A DNA stretch of 64,000 nt from Shewanella schlegeliana (GTDB taxonomy: Bacteria; Pseudomonadota; Gammaproteobacteria; Enterobacterales; Shewanellaceae): NCBI RefSeq assembly GCF_016765635.1, contig NZ_JAESVD010000009.1, positions 1-64,000 of the forward strand, read 5' to 3'. The translations under genes were made by a program, and so were the position numbers. Of this stretch, positions 1-9,502 are shown in pieces; the stretch's first letter is position 1; each line of letters begins with the position of its first letter. The notes beneath the pieces are model-generated. The model had not been told where the DNA came from. It saw only the letters and a list, made by a program, of their open reading frames with translations, and made no database searches.

Positions 1-116
1 TCACCCGTCCGCCGCTCGTCACCTCAGGAGCAAGCTCCCTTGTGTTACCGCTCGACTTGCATGTGTTAGGCCTGCCGCCAGCGTTCAATCTGAGCCATGA
101 TCAAACTCTTCAATTA
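1..116 (-). rRNA. rrs: 16S ribosomal RNA, 5' end only
   Basis: Read on the minus strand, the first ~116 bases are the start of 16S rRNA: the universal 27F primer region (AGAGTTTGATCATGGCTCAG), then the V1 region up to the GGCGGACGGGTGA segment at the window edge. The rest of the gene lies outside the window. The 5' boundary is set by alignment with the E. coli mature end (AAATTGAAGAG) and may be off by a few bases. Leader, boxA and promoters upstream (117-570) show this is the promoter-proximal end of an rrn operon transcribed leftward. Confidence 0.97.
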
Positions 117-277
117 AAGTTTTTTTGCTTCACCTCGAAAGGGTCAGCGGCTCAACGAATTCTGTATTACATATTGCTATGAACACTCATTCATTAAGTA
201 AATTTTTGATTGCTTCGTTAGAAGCAATTTCGAATAACTTAATCTCTGTGAGTGTCCACACAGATTTGCTTGTCATA

Positions 278-290
278 TTGTTAAAGAGCG
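278..290 (-). promoter_or_regulatory. rrn leader boxA antitermination site
   Basis: On the minus strand the sequence reads CGCTCTTTAACAA, one base from the E. coli rrn boxA TGCTCTTTAACAA. It sits in the 16S leader between promoter P2 and the mature 5' end, where the Nus antitermination complex assembles. Confidence 0.85.
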
Positions 291-347
291 TGAAGTCATC
301 TTTCAGACTTCGCCTTAGACGCTTAGGTCGTTTGGCTGAGGAGGCGT

Positions 348-375
348 ATTCTACACTTCCCGTTGTTGGCGTCAA
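348..375 (-). promoter_or_regulatory. rrn P2-type promoter
   Basis: Minus strand: -35 TTGACG (370-375), 16-bp spacer, -10 TAGAAT (348-353), then a GC-rich ACGCCTCC discriminator. Position and spacing match the downstream P2 promoter of rRNA operons. Confidence 0.75.
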
Positions 376-537
376 GCGTTTATTTTAAGAAGTTTTTCAA
401 GCGTTGAATTCTTAATCAGAAGTCTTCACCGAAGGTCCTTAAACCGCTTGTCACGAGAGTTATCTTTCCGAAGAAGGTTAACTTACTAACTCTGCTTGCT
501 AGGCGTGTTGCCTGCTGCGCCGTGTCAGTGGGGTCGC

Positions 538-565
538 ATTATAGGGAGATTCAAAAAGAGCGCAA
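538..565 (-). promoter_or_regulatory. rrn P1-type promoter with stringent discriminator
   Basis: Minus strand: -35 TTGCGC (560-565), 16-bp spacer, -10 TATAAT (538-543), followed by GCGACCCCACTGACACGG. This tail is nearly identical to the E. coli rrn P1 start region, which carries the GC-rich discriminator linked to ppGpp/DksA control. The AT-rich stretch upstream would suit an UP element and Fis sites, but none was proven. Confidence 0.85.
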
Positions 566-641
566 GCGCTTTTTCCTATAATTTCAGACTTTTTTTAAGG
601 TATTTAGTTAGGCACAATTTAGTCACTAGTTACCCTCAGAG

Positions 642-650
642 TTATCCACA
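642..650 (+). promoter_or_regulatory. Consensus DnaA box upstream of rrn P1
   Basis: TTATCCACA, a perfect match to the strong DnaA box, about 75 bp upstream of the rrn P1 -35 element. It is a single site with no cluster, so it is not an origin. It could be chance or a DnaA input at the rrn promoter. The rest of 571-857 holds AT-rich DNA with no gene. Confidence 0.4.
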
Positions 651-857
651 ACCAGCTTCAAAGTTGTCGTTTTTTCGCACTCCTAAGCGATTCTAGCCCT
701 GCATCTAAATAGTACGAACACTCGATAAGGTACAGACTCTGGCAACACTTAGAGCATATTGGCCACTTTAATCTAGCCAGTATATATAGCTTAACTTACT
801 CTAAACCGCCAATGCGCTCTGTAACAGCTCACTTTGCTGAATATAGATAAGAGTAAT

Positions 858-886
858 AAAAAAGGGGGACTTATATTAAGTCCCCC
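858..886 (-). terminator. secA transcription terminator
   Basis: Minus strand: perfect stem GGGGGACTTA / TAAGTCCCCC (864-886) followed by six T residues (858-863), 28 bases beyond the secA stop. It separates secA transcription from the rrn promoters. Confidence 0.9.
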
Positions 887-914
887 TTCTATCTATACCA
901 TTGTAGTGCGATTA

Positions 915-3638
915 TTAGCTTAGCTTACCATGGCACTGTTTATACTTTTTACCAGAACCACATGGGCATGGATCGTTACGGCCAACTTTCTCACCATCAC
1001 GAACAACGGGTTGAGTCGCTGCGAGTGCCGCACTCTCTTCTGCACCAACCAAAGCTTCAGCTTCGGCATGCTGGTAGTCACGACGGATCTTTGCATCTTC
1101 TTGACGACGACGCTCTTCCATCTCTTCTACATCAGATTGTGCCTGCACTTGTACTTTAGACAAGATACTAATGACATCGTGCTTTAATGACTCAAGCATT
1201 TGCTGGAATAGCTCGAACGACTCGCGCTTATACTCCTGCTTTGGATTCTTCTGTGCATAGCCACGCAAGTGGATGCCTTGACGCAGGTGATCCATCGCTG
1301 AAAGGTGTTCCTTCCAAAGACCATCTAAGGTTTGTAGCATTACCGCTTTTTCGAATTGACGTAGTACTTGCTCGCCTACCATCTCTTCTTTAGCTTTATA
1401 TGCATTAACCCACGTCTCAACAATACGCTCACGCAATGTCTCTTCGTGTAGGTCGTCTTCCTTATCTAACCACTCTTGAATAGGCAAATTCATTGCATAT
1501 TCTTGCTGAAGACGCTTCTCTAGACCTTCTACGTCCCAAAGTTCTTCTACAGACTGGCGCGGAATATATTGATCGACTAGACCATTAACCACATCTTCCT
1601 GAATATTGGTAATTGTATCTTGGATGCTATCAGCATCCATCAACTCGTTACGCTGTGCGTAAACAACTTGACGCTGGTCATTAGCCACATCATCGAATTC
1701 AAGTAGCTGCTTACGGATATCGAAGTTACGAGCCTCAACTTTACGTTGTGCGTTTTCGATAGCACGTGACACCCATGGATGCTCAATCGCTTCACCTTGT
1801 TCCATACCCAACTTCTTCATCATTGAAGAAACACGGTCAGAAGCAAAGATACGCATTAAGCTATCTTCCATAGACAGATAGAAACGAGATGAACCCGCAT
1901 CACCCTGACGGCCAGAACGACCACGTAACTGATTATCGATACGGCGAGACTCGTGACGCTCAGTGCCTAGGATATGTAGACCACCCGCCTCAACCACTTC
2001 ATCATGACGAATCTTCCAGTCAGCCTTAATCTTAGCCTTCTGTTCATCAGTAGGGTTGGTTAGTGCTTCGATCTCCATGTTCCAGTTACCACCTAACACG
2101 ATATCGGTACCACGACCTGCCATGTTAGTTGCTACCGTTACCGCACCAGTACGACCCGCTTGAGCAACGATGTCCGCTTCACGCTCATGGAACTTAGCGT
2201 TCAAGATCTCGTGAGGGATCTTTTCCTTCTTCAATAAGCTGTGTAGTAGTTCTGACTGCTCAATCGAAACGGTACCAACCAATACTGGCTGGCCACGTTC
2301 ACGACAACCAACGATATCTTTTACGATAGCGGCATACTTCTCTTCAGCTGTAAGATAAACCAGATCCGCATGATCCTTACGAACCATAGGGCGGTTAGTC
2401 GGAACAACTACCGTATCAAGACCGTAGATGTGTTGGAATTCGAATGCTTCGGTATCAGCAGTACCCGTCATACCGGCAAGCTTTTCATACTGACGGAAGA
2501 AGTTCTGGAAGGTAATCGATGCCAAAGTTTGGTTTTCATTCTGAATATGAACGCCTTCTTTCGCCTCAACCGCTTGATGTAGACCTTCAGACCAGCGACG
2601 ACCCGGCATAGTACGGCCAGTGTGCTCATCGACAATAATAACTTCGTTGTCTTGAACGATATAGTCGACATCTTTTTCAAATAATGTGTGTGCACGTAGT
2701 GCTGCATTCACATGGTGAAGTAGAGAGATGTTGGCTGCCGAATACAGTGAGTCACCTTCTGCAAGCATACCGCGTTCAGTCAGTAAGACTTCAACCTTCT
2801 CTTGACCACGTTCAGTCATGTGCACTTGCTTTGACTTCTCATCAACTGAGTAATCGCCTTCACCAATATACTCTTCAGTATCTTCTTTCTCTTGAGCAAT
2901 AAGGTTAGGGATCAGTGTGTTGATCTTGATGTACAGCTCAGAGCTATCTTCAGCGGCACCAGAAATAATTAACGGCGTACGTGCTTCATCGATAAGGATC
3001 GAGTCGACTTCGTCGATTAGAGCGTAATGAAGCGGACGTTGTACACGCTCTGCAGGTGAGAACGCCATGTTGTCACGTAGGTAATCGAAACCGAATTCGT
3101 TGTTTGTGCCGTAGGTGATATCAGCATCATAAGCAGCTTTCTTTTCAACCTGTCCAAGACCCGCTACGTTAACACCAACTGTTAGGCCTAGGAATTCAAA
3201 AAGAGGGCGGTTATTTTCAGCATCACGTCCAGCAAGGTAATCGTTCACTGTAATAACGTGTACGCCTTTACCTGTTAGACCATTTAGATAGGCTGGCAGA
3301 GTTGCCGTTAAGGTTTTACCTTCACCGGTACGCATTTCTGCGATACGGTTACTATCCAAAATCATACCACCGATAAGCTGTACATCGAAGTGACGCATCT
3401 CAAAGACACGCTTCGACGCTTCACGTACCGTAGCAAATGCTTCTGGTAAAACACCATCTAATGATTCACCACCGTCTAAACGCTCGCGGAAGTGGGCGGT
3501 TTTTGCTTTTAATTCTTCATCCGATAGCTTTTCATACTCAGCTTCTAGTGCGTTAATCTTGTTAACGACTTTACCAAACGCTTTAAGTGTACGATCGTTG
3601 CGACTACCAAATACTTTTGTCAGTAATTTACCAAACAT
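915..3638 (-). CDS. secA: Preprotein translocase ATPase SecA
   Basis: SecA is the cytoplasmic motor that pushes unfolded preproteins through SecYEG. The protein has the DEAD motor core (MRTGEGKT Walker [14 protein letters not shown]), the preprotein crosslinking domain, second motor domain ([12 protein letters not shown]), helical scaffold, and C-terminal zinc motif [14 protein letters not shown]. The chosen ATG at 3638 gives 907 residues starting [16 protein letters not shown], matching the family N terminus; an in-frame TTG at 3665 would add nine residues. The M23 peptidase gene is 60 bases upstream on the same strand. No secM arrest-peptide gene precedes it, unlike E. coli. Confidence 0.98.
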   Translation of the reverse strand: MFGKLLTKVFGSRNDRTLKAFGKVVNKINALEAEYEKLSDEELKAKTAHFRERLDGGESLDGVLPEAFATVREASKRVFEMRHFDVQLIGGMILDSNRIAEMRTGEGKTLTATLPAYLNGLTGKGVHVITVNDYLAGRDAENNRPLFEFLGLTVGVNVAGLGQVEKKAAYDADITYGTNNEFGFDYLRDNMAFSPAERVQRPLHYALIDEVDSILIDEARTPLIISGAAEDSSELYIKINTLIPNLIAQEKEDTEEYIGEGDYSVDEKSKQVHMTERGQEKVEVLLTERGMLAEGDSLYSAANISLLHHVNAALRAHTLFEKDVDYIVQDNEVIIVDEHTGRTMPGRRWSEGLHQAVEAKEGVHIQNENQTLASITFQNFFRQYEKLAGMTGTADTEAFEFQHIYGLDTVVVPTNRPMVRKDHADLVYLTAEEKYAAIVKDIVGCRERGQPVLVGTVSIEQSELLHSLLKKEKIPHEILNAKFHEREADIVAQAGRTGAVTVATNMAGRGTDIVLGGNWNMEIEALTNPTDEQKAKIKADWKIRHDEVVEAGGLHILGTERHESRRIDNQLRGRSGRQGDAGSSRFYLSMEDSLMRIFASDRVSSMMKKLGMEQGEAIEHPWVSRAIENAQRKVEARNFDIRKQLLEFDDVANDQRQVVYAQRNELMDADSIQDTITNIQEDVVNGLVDQYIPRQSVEELWDVEGLEKRLQQEYAMNLPIQEWLDKEDDLHEETLRERIVETWVNAYKAKEEMVGEQVLRQFEKAVMLQTLDGLWKEHLSAMDHLRQGIHLRGYAQKNPKQEYKRESFELFQQMLESLKHDVISILSKVQVQAQSDVEEMEERRRQEDAKIRRDYQHAEAEALVGAEESAALAATQPVVRDGEKVGRNDPCPCGSGKKYKQCHGKLS

Positions 3639-3698
3639 CTGAACCACTTCTATGTTATTGGCCAAGTCCCTTTTAGAGCCTGAAAGCCGATTTTACGA

Positions 3699-4598
3699 TT
3701 ACCCTGCCTTGCGGTAGACATATTTTTGCGGATCTATCTGTTGTCCACCGCGCAACACTTCATAGTGTACATGAGGCCCTGTTGAGCGCCCAGTACTCCC
3801 CATAACAGCGATTTTATCGCCTTTAGCGACCACATCACCCACATTTACTGACAAAGCTTTATTGTGCCCATAGCGAGTACTGAGACCATTTCCATGATCA
3901 ATTTCGACTAACTCACCATAACCAAACATCTTGTCCGCCCATGTAACCACGCCACCTGCTGTTGCGATTACATCGACGCCCTCTTTTCCGGCAAAGTCGA
4001 TGCCTTTGTGCATCGTGCGTTTACCGTTAAAAGGATCATTACGTAAACCGTAGGGCGAAGATAACCAACCTTTTTGAATTGGTCGCCCAGATATATAACG
4101 TTCTTCATCTATATGGAGATTAGATGCTACCGTTTCAAGTAGTGAAAGCTGAACATTATTATTATCTATTCGAGATACCAGCTTATCCATATCGGCGATA
4201 AGCTGATCGAGTTCGATGTTAGTACCTAATTCACTGATACCACCAACACCGACTTCTGAAGAGAAATCAAATTGATCTTCTAATTGATTATTTACTGCAA
4301 CTTGCTGACCCAAAGCTTCTAAACGCGTGAGTTTAGCCTGCATACGGGCGACATGAGCCACCAACATCGAGAGTTGAGTTTCCGTTGCACTCTTCAGCGC
4401 GATTAACTCATCCTTTTGTTCTTCACGAGCCGTACGCTCGCTATCGACATTAGCTTGTTGCTGTGTAAGTTGCTTAGCATTGTGCTGATAAAGGCCCGCA
4501 CCTGCTGCAATGAGCAGTATAGGCAATAGCAGCCAACGCTTTCCTGGTTGCCAGCGGGTGGCACCATTTCGACCTTGAATAAAAACTGTTACACTCAT
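3699..4598 (-). CDS. M23-family (LytM) membrane-anchored peptidase
   Basis: 299 residues. A basic N-terminal stretch is followed by one membrane segment (about 22-37), a coiled coil (about 42-100), and a LytM/M23 domain (about 175-292). Zinc ligands are visible: H197 and D201 in HKGID, and H276-x-H278 in HVHYE. The catalytic site looks intact, so it could cut peptidoglycan crosslinks in the periplasm; degenerate relatives (EnvC, NlpD) instead activate amidases. It lies just upstream of secA and probably in its transcript. It occupies the lpxC-secA interval where E. coli has secM. Confidence 0.88.
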   Translation of the reverse strand: MSVTVFIQGRNGATRWQPGKRWLLLPILLIAAGAGLYQHNAKQLTQQQANVDSERTAREEQKDELIALKSATETQLSMLVAHVARMQAKLTRLEALGQQVAVNNQLEDQFDFSSEVGVGGISELGTNIELDQLIADMDKLVSRIDNNNVQLSLLETVASNLHIDEERYISGRPIQKGWLSSPYGLRNDPFNGKRTMHKGIDFAGKEGVDVIATAGGVVTWADKMFGYGELVEIDHGNGLSTRYGHNKALSVNVGDVVAKGDKIAVMGSTGRSTGPHVHYEVLRGGQQIDPQKYVYRKAG

Positions 4599-4625
4599 AG
4601 CCTAATTAAGCCATTTTATTATCAT

Positions 4626-5078
4626 ATGAAAAAGCCCCCTCAGGATCTCAGTCAATTACTGCATCAGCAAGGCACTATGCCCAATTTAGCTGAAAAGGCA
4701 GAACTGTTATTACACTTAGATCACTACGTGAAACAAGTGCTAACTGGTCCAGTGACAGAGCAACTAAAGGTTGCCAATTTACGTCAAGGGATCTTGGTTA
4801 TTGAAACAACTACGGCTGCATGGGCGGCGAGAATTAACTTCCAAAAACCCAAAATACTACAATTGCTACAAGCCGAAACGCTACCCATGCTTACCGCAAT
4901 CGAGGTTAAAGTCAACCCAAGCTTGTTAATGTATGAAACAAAACCCAAGGCCGCTCACAACCTTATTAGTGAAAATGCCGCCGCTCATATTGAGGCATTA
5001 GCTGAACATACTGAGGGGACATTAGCGGTAAAACTAAAACGGCTGGCTGCATTAGCCAGCCGTTCAAGGCAATCTTAA
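4626..5078 (+). CDS. dciA: DciA-type replicative helicase loader (DUF721)
   Basis: 150 residues of the DUF721/DciA family, the ancestral partner that helps load DnaB in bacteria lacking dnaC. The N-terminal half carries the family's KH-like core (GILVIETTTAAWAARINFQKPKIL), followed by a variable, probably disordered tail. The ATG at 4626 starts MKKPPQDL; an upstream in-frame start at 4548 would lie inside the divergent M23 gene. Only 27 bases separate the two start codons, so promoters must overlap coding DNA. The family assignment is from pattern recognition and the lpxC-secA location. Confidence 0.75.
   Translation: MKKPPQDLSQLLHQQGTMPNLAEKAELLLHLDHYVKQVLTGPVTEQLKVANLRQGILVIETTTAAWAARINFQKPKILQLLQAETLPMLTAIEVKVNPSLLMYETKPKAAHNLISENAAAHIEALAEHTEGTLAVKLKRLAALASRSRQS
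5030..5063 (-). terminator. lpxC terminator embedded in the dciA 3' coding end
   Basis: Perfect 10-bp stem ACGGCTGGCT / AGCCAGCCGT (5039-5063). On the minus strand it is followed by TTTTAGTTTT; on the plus strand there is no T run. It thus ends leftward transcripts from lpxC while lying inside the last codons of the convergent dciA gene. Confidence 0.75.
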
Positions 5079-5085
5079 TTCGCCG

Positions 5086-6006
5086 TTAAGCGAATACAGC
5101 ACCTGCTGGTACTGAGAAGCTGACGGGAGCGTCGGCTTCTTTTTCAAAACTCACGATTTCCCATGCATCTTGCTGTGCAAGCATGGCACGTACCAACTGG
5201 TTGTTTAGTGCGTGCCCTGTTTTGTATGCGCAGAATTCGCCAACAATGGCGTGACCTGCGACATACAGATCACCAAAAGCATCAAGGATCTTGTGCTTAA
5301 CGAACTCGTCCTCATAACGCAGGCCATCGGGGTTGAGGACGCGATATTCGTCAAGTACAACAGCATTTTCCATGCTGCCGCCTAGTGCAAGATTATTGGC
5401 TCTTAGATACTCGATATCTCGCATAAAACCAAAGGTTCTTGCGCGGCTGATATCTTTAACAAAAGCTGATGATGAAAAATCCATAACCATATGCTGTTGG
5501 CTACGAGCGATCTCTGGGTGATTAAAGTCAATTGCAAAATCGACTCTGAAACCTTTAAATGGTTTCAACTCAGCCCACTTATCACCGTCTTCAACACGAA
5601 TTGGTTTAGTGATTTTGATATATTTCTTAGCTGCGCTCTGCTCTTGAATACCAACTGATTGCAGTAGGAATACAAACGGACTCGCACTGCCATCCATAAT
5701 TGGAATTTCAGGCGCGTCAACTTCGATAACGGCGTTATCAATACCTAATCCGGCTAGCGCTGCAAATAGATGCTCAATTGTTGAGATACGAACACCATCG
5801 TCATTTACCAAAGCTGTACACATAGTCGTCTCACGCACTTGCTCGGCAACAGCGGGAATTTCCACTGCTGGCGTCAAATCGGTACGAACTAGCTTAATGC
5901 CGGTATTAACTGGTGCGGGCTTAATGATCAAAGTCACCTTGTTGCCGGAATGCAATCCAACACCAGTAGTCTTAACCATTTCTTTGACAGTTCTTTGAAA
6001 AATCAT
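5086..6006 (-). CDS. lpxC: UDP-3-O-acyl-N-acetylglucosamine deacetylase
   Basis: LpxC performs the committed step of lipid A synthesis, deacetylating UDP-3-O-acyl-GlcNAc in the cytoplasm. The 306-residue protein keeps E. coli numbering for the zinc ligands H79, H238 and D242, with E78 (general base) and H265 (YKTGH). It is the last gene of the dcw cluster, 177 bases after ftsZ, with its own probable promoter. It is convergent with dciA, seven bases apart. Confidence 0.98.
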   Translation of the reverse strand: MIFQRTVKEMVKTTGVGLHSGNKVTLIIKPAPVNTGIKLVRTDLTPAVEIPAVAEQVRETTMCTALVNDDGVRISTIEHLFAALAGLGIDNAVIEVDAPEIPIMDGSASPFVFLLQSVGIQEQSAAKKYIKITKPIRVEDGDKWAELKPFKGFRVDFAIDFNHPEIARSQQHMVMDFSSSAFVKDISRARTFGFMRDIEYLRANNLALGGSMENAVVLDEYRVLNPDGLRYEDEFVKHKILDAFGDLYVAGHAIVGEFCAYKTGHALNNQLVRAMLAQQDAWEIVSFEKEADAPVSFSVPAGAVFA

Positions 6007-6085
6007 GTATTTACCCGTTTATAATCTCAACAAAAAAGCACTAACCACACACTTTTTAGACGTGTGTAGGCTATGCTGGTCGGAT

Positions 6086-6114
6086 ATCTTAGCATATCTT
6101 TGCAAATTCACCAA
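6086..6114 (-). promoter_or_regulatory. Probable lpxC promoter
   Basis: Minus strand -35 TTGGTG (6109-6114), 17-bp spacer, -10 TAAGAT (6086-6091), about 80 bases upstream of the lpxC start in the ftsZ-lpxC gap. No clear terminator follows ftsZ, so read-through is likely too. Confidence 0.55.
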
Positions 6115-6183
6115 AATTCACTCAGCTTTTCGACAACACTTTAGTATTGCCTTATATTTCTTAACTATTTATTAACACTTAAG

Positions 6184-7362
6184 TTAATCAGCTTGCTTAC
6201 GCAAAAATGCTGGAATATCTAAGTAGTCAAGTTCGTTCTTTTTCTCTGTCACAGGTGTCGCCACTTGTGCTTGAGCTGCCGGTGCCGTATTACCATGAGA
6301 TATAGTTGGTGCAATCGTATCTTCTGGTTCAATGCGAGTCTCGACCGGTACGATTGGCTCTGGACGCGGAGCTGGCTTAGAGACAAGCTGAATATCAGGC
6401 TTTTTCTCTGCACCGATACCCGTTGCAACAACGGTTACACGTAGCTCGTCAGACATCTCTGGATCGATAACCGCACCCACAACGACTGTCGCGTTATCAG
6501 ACGCATAAGCCTTAACATGGTTACCTACAGTTTCGAATTCTTCGATACTCATATCCATACCAGCAGTAATATTAACCAGTACGCCGCGAGCACCAGCAAG
6601 ATCGATATCTTCTAGTAGCGGACTAGCCACAGCAGCTTCTGCCGCTTCTTCTGCGCGATCTTCACCACTTGCTACACCTGTGCCCATCATGGCATTACCC
6701 ATTTCTGACATCACGGTTTTTACGTCGGCGAAATCGACGTTGATTAGGCCTGGACGAGTAATTAGCTCTGCAATACCTTGAACAGCGCCAAGTAGTACGT
6801 TGTTAGCAGCAGCAAACGCATCTAATAACGAGGTTCCACGGCCTAGCACTTTAAGTAGCTTTTCGTTTGGAATAGTAATTAACGAGTCCACATGCTTAGC
6901 TAGCTGCTCAATACCTTGATCAGCATAAGTCATGCGCTTCTTGCCTTCGAATGGGAAAGGCTTAGTTACTACTGCAACGGTCAGAATACCTTCTTCACGT
7001 GCAATCTCTGCAACCACTGGTGCAGCACCGGTACCAGTACCACCGCCCATACCCGCAGCGATAAAGATCATGTCCGATCCTTTAATCGCATTACGAATGC
7101 TTTCTTTGTCTTCTTCTGCCGCTAGACGACCGATTTCAGGGTTTGCGCCAGCCCCTAAACCTTTAGTTACATCGCGACCCAATTGAATTGTGGTTGATGC
7201 AGCAGACTTACGCAGCGCTTGTGCGTCAGTATTTGTTGCCACAAACTCAACACCTTCGATGTTGTGTTTAACCATATGCTCGACAGCGTTACCGCCACCG
7301 CCACCGACACCGATGACCTTAATCACCGCTTCGTCTGAATGACTATCCATGATCTCAAACAT
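6184..7362 (-). CDS. ftsZ: Cell division GTPase FtsZ
   Basis: FtsZ is the tubulin-like GTPase that builds the division ring. The 392-residue protein has the glycine-rich start ([13 protein letters not shown]), the tubulin signature GGGTGTG at 106-112, and the T7 loop NVDFAD at 208-213 with catalytic D210 and D213. A disordered linker leads to the conserved C-terminal peptide [15 protein letters not shown], which binds FtsA, ZipA and SlmA. slmA is also in this window (43497). It follows ftsA by 31 bases. Confidence 0.99.
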   Translation of the reverse strand: MFEIMDSHSDEAVIKVIGVGGGGGNAVEHMVKHNIEGVEFVATNTDAQALRKSAASTTIQLGRDVTKGLGAGANPEIGRLAAEEDKESIRNAIKGSDMIFIAAGMGGGTGTGAAPVVAEIAREEGILTVAVVTKPFPFEGKKRMTYADQGIEQLAKHVDSLITIPNEKLLKVLGRGTSLLDAFAAANNVLLGAVQGIAELITRPGLINVDFADVKTVMSEMGNAMMGTGVASGEDRAEEAAEAAVASPLLEDIDLAGARGVLVNITAGMDMSIEEFETVGNHVKAYASDNATVVVGAVIDPEMSDELRVTVVATGIGAEKKPDIQLVSKPAPRPEPIVPVETRIEPEDTIAPTISHGNTAPAAQAQVATPVTEKKNELDYLDIPAFLRKQAD

Positions 7363-7393
7363 GGTCTTTTCTCCGTTCTGCCTGCGTTATTAA

Positions 7394-8629
7394 CTAAAAC
7401 TCGCCTTTAAACCAACTTTGGACCCGATTCCAAAGACTGGTGACCCCTTGTCGCTCAGGACGCTCGAACTGACGCTCGATCACTCTGCGCGCACCATAGT
7501 GAAGCAGCCCTACTCCGGTAGAGTAAATTGGCTGATCCACATATTCATGCAAACCTTTAACTGGCAACGGCTGCGCCATTCTTACTGGCATGCCAAACGT
7601 TGCCTCGGCAATATCTACCGCACCTTCAATCGATGCCGTACCACCGGTAATAACAATGCCTGCCGCAACTTGATCTTCGAGTCCGCTGTCACGTAACTGC
7701 TTTAAGATCAGTTCAAATAACTCTTGGTATCTCGGCTCAACCACTTCCGCCAGCGTGTGACGTGACATGCTACGTGAAGGGCGACCACCAACTGAAGGCA
7801 CTTCAATGCTGTCTTCACGGCTCACCATAGCGCTACGAGCGCTGGCGTGCTGTACCTTAATCTGTTCTGCGTGAGATAAAGGTGTACGGAATATCTTGGC
7901 GATATCGTTAGTCACCTGATTACCCGCAACCGGCACCACTGCGCAATGACGCAATGCACCATTGGTATAAACTGCAATATCCGTTGTTCCGCCGCCCATA
8001 TCGACCAAGCAGACACCTAAGTCTTTCTCATCATCAGTTAGCACAGAGTCGGCCGAAGCAATTGCTGAAAACACGAGGTCATCGACTTTTAAGCCACAGC
8101 GCTCAACGCTCTTAGTGATGTTCTTAGCCATATCATTGGCACAAGTCACAATATGTACCTTAGCTTCCATACGCATGCCTGACATGCCAATAGGGCTCTT
8201 AATGCCGTCTTGCACATCGATTGCGTACTCTTGCGGCAGCACATGCAAGATACGACGTTCCGTTGGGATCTTAACCGAGCGCGCCGTATGGATCACATTG
8301 TCAACGTCTTCCTGAGTCACCTCTTCGTCGTTGATAGATACCATGCCGTTTTCATTCTGACACTCGATATGCTTACCAGAAATACTCAAGTAAACCGAAG
8401 AGACTTGGCAATCTGCCATTAACTCGGCTTGATCCAGTGCTCTTTGCACACTGCGGACGATAGAGTCGAGATCGTTAACGCCACCTTTATCCATGCCTCT
8501 TGAAGGATGGTTTCCCAGGCCGACAATACTAATCTCACCGTCAGGCAACACTTCACCAATGATCACAGCGACCTTTGATGTCCCTATGTCCAATCCCACG
8601 ATCAGATTTCTATCTAGATTCTTGGTCAT
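7394..8629 (-). CDS. ftsA: Cell division protein FtsA
   Basis: Actin-fold protein that ties FtsZ to the membrane. The 411-residue sequence has the actin-like phosphate loop GLDIGTSKV near residue 14, the second ATPase motif DMGGGTTDIAVY, and the C-terminal amphipathic helix (SLWNRVQSWFKGEF) for membrane targeting. It is three bases downstream of the ftsQ stop. Confidence 0.98.
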   Translation of the reverse strand: MTKNLDRNLIVGLDIGTSKVAVIIGEVLPDGEISIVGLGNHPSRGMDKGGVNDLDSIVRSVQRALDQAELMADCQVSSVYLSISGKHIECQNENGMVSINDEEVTQEDVDNVIHTARSVKIPTERRILHVLPQEYAIDVQDGIKSPIGMSGMRMEAKVHIVTCANDMAKNITKSVERCGLKVDDLVFSAIASADSVLTDDEKDLGVCLVDMGGGTTDIAVYTNGALRHCAVVPVAGNQVTNDIAKIFRTPLSHAEQIKVQHASARSAMVSREDSIEVPSVGGRPSRSMSRHTLAEVVEPRYQELFELILKQLRDSGLEDQVAAGIVITGGTASIEGAVDIAEATFGMPVRMAQPLPVKGLHEYVDQPIYSTGVGLLHYGARRVIERQFERPERQGVTSLWNRVQSWFKGEF

Positions 8630-8632
8630 TAA

Positions 8633-9397
8633 TTAACGGCTCTCTTTCTTTGCATCATCCCAACCTACGGCCAAACCTGTGTCGTAGCGCAAATCCACAA
8701 TCGCTACCTGTTTATCTTGCTTAGCAAGTTGCGGGTAGACGTGGATAAATCTTTGTATCCTTGCCATCTTGTCTTCGCGACCCAACTCCAACTTAATACC
8801 GTTATTGAGTTGTGCGTGCCAAGCATGTCTCGGGCTCAAACTTAAACTCTGTAAGTTAAAGCCATTAATTCTTAATAGTTCACCTAACTGCTGGTAAGTA
8901 GTTAGCACCGACTTACTTTGCTCTTCAGGCCCGGTCAACAAAGGTAAGTTAGGTATACCTTCTTTTGCTGGTGCATCAAACACTTCGCCATAAATATTGA
9001 GCCAATCATCACCATTCCAATGTGCAACTGGCTTTTGTTCCACCAGGTAGACCTTCAATTTAGCAGGCCACTCTCGTCTTACTGAGGCTTGATACACCCA
9101 AGGCAAGGCTTCTAACGCATCTTGCACTTGATTAACGTCGGCGGAGAAAAAGCTTCGCTGCATTAAATCCTGCAGTGCAACTTGGATCTCCTTGTCATCG
9201 GTGTATAACCGCTCTCCGCTAATCGCAACTGCTTCAATAGGTAGCGCATCGGCATCGTTTAGCACGGAATCTAGTTTCATTACTGCCATCGATAAACCTA
9301 CCAATACACACAGTAAAAACCCCACCCCGAAACACAGATACCAATCGGCTTGCGAAAGCAAAACTCGAACACGCTGACCTTTCTCGCGCCAAGACAC
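8633..9397 (-). CDS. ftsQ: Cell division protein FtsQ
   Basis: Bitopic inner-membrane protein of the FtsQLB divisome complex. The 254-residue sequence has a short cytoplasmic tail, one membrane segment (about 21-42), and a periplasmic POTRA domain beginning IEAVAISGERLYT, then the beta domain. Start is GTG, with an AGGAAG ribosome site seven bases upstream. A near-consensus promoter lies in the 105-base gap before it, where other gammaproteobacteria carry ddl. Confidence 0.95.
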   Translation of the reverse strand: MSWREKGQRVRVLLSQADWYLCFGVGFLLCVLVGLSMAVMKLDSVLNDADALPIEAVAISGERLYTDDKEIQVALQDLMQRSFFSADVNQVQDALEALPWVYQASVRREWPAKLKVYLVEQKPVAHWNGDDWLNIYGEVFDAPAKEGIPNLPLLTGPEEQSKSVLTTYQQLGELLRINGFNLQSLSLSPRHAWHAQLNNGIKLELGREDKMARIQRFIHVYPQLAKQDKQVAIVDLRYDTGLAVGWDDAKKESR

Positions 9398-9439
9398 CTT
9401 TAGGCTTCCTTTTGCAACCGTAACCTCGGAAAACCGGCC

Positions 9440-9467
9440 ATTATATAGCCCTTATTCCAAGCGTCAA
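9440..9467 (-). promoter_or_regulatory. Promoter for ftsQAZ inside the dcw cluster
   Basis: Minus strand -35 TTGACG (9462-9467), 16-bp spacer, -10 TATAAT (9440-9445), about 40 bases before the ftsQ GTG. It is the strongest promoter-like sequence I noticed inside the cluster, and would give ftsQ-ftsA-ftsZ their own supply of transcript. Confidence 0.7.
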
Positions 9468-9502
9468 AATTTGATGTGTAACTAAAGCTATATTGCTCAA
9501 AA

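Noticed and set aside
125..696. Open frames of 60-87 codons upstream of the 16S gene
   Set aside because: They lie in the rrn leader and promoter region, on or across boxA and both promoters, with no ribosome sites or recognisable products.
3639..3698. SecM-like arrest peptide upstream of secA
   Set aside because: Only 33-60 bases separate the M23 gene from secA and no separate frame with an arrest motif is present.
7418..7696. Antisense frames over ftsA, ftsZ, secA, radC and other core genes
   Set aside because: They are shadows created by codon bias of well-supported genes on the opposite strand.
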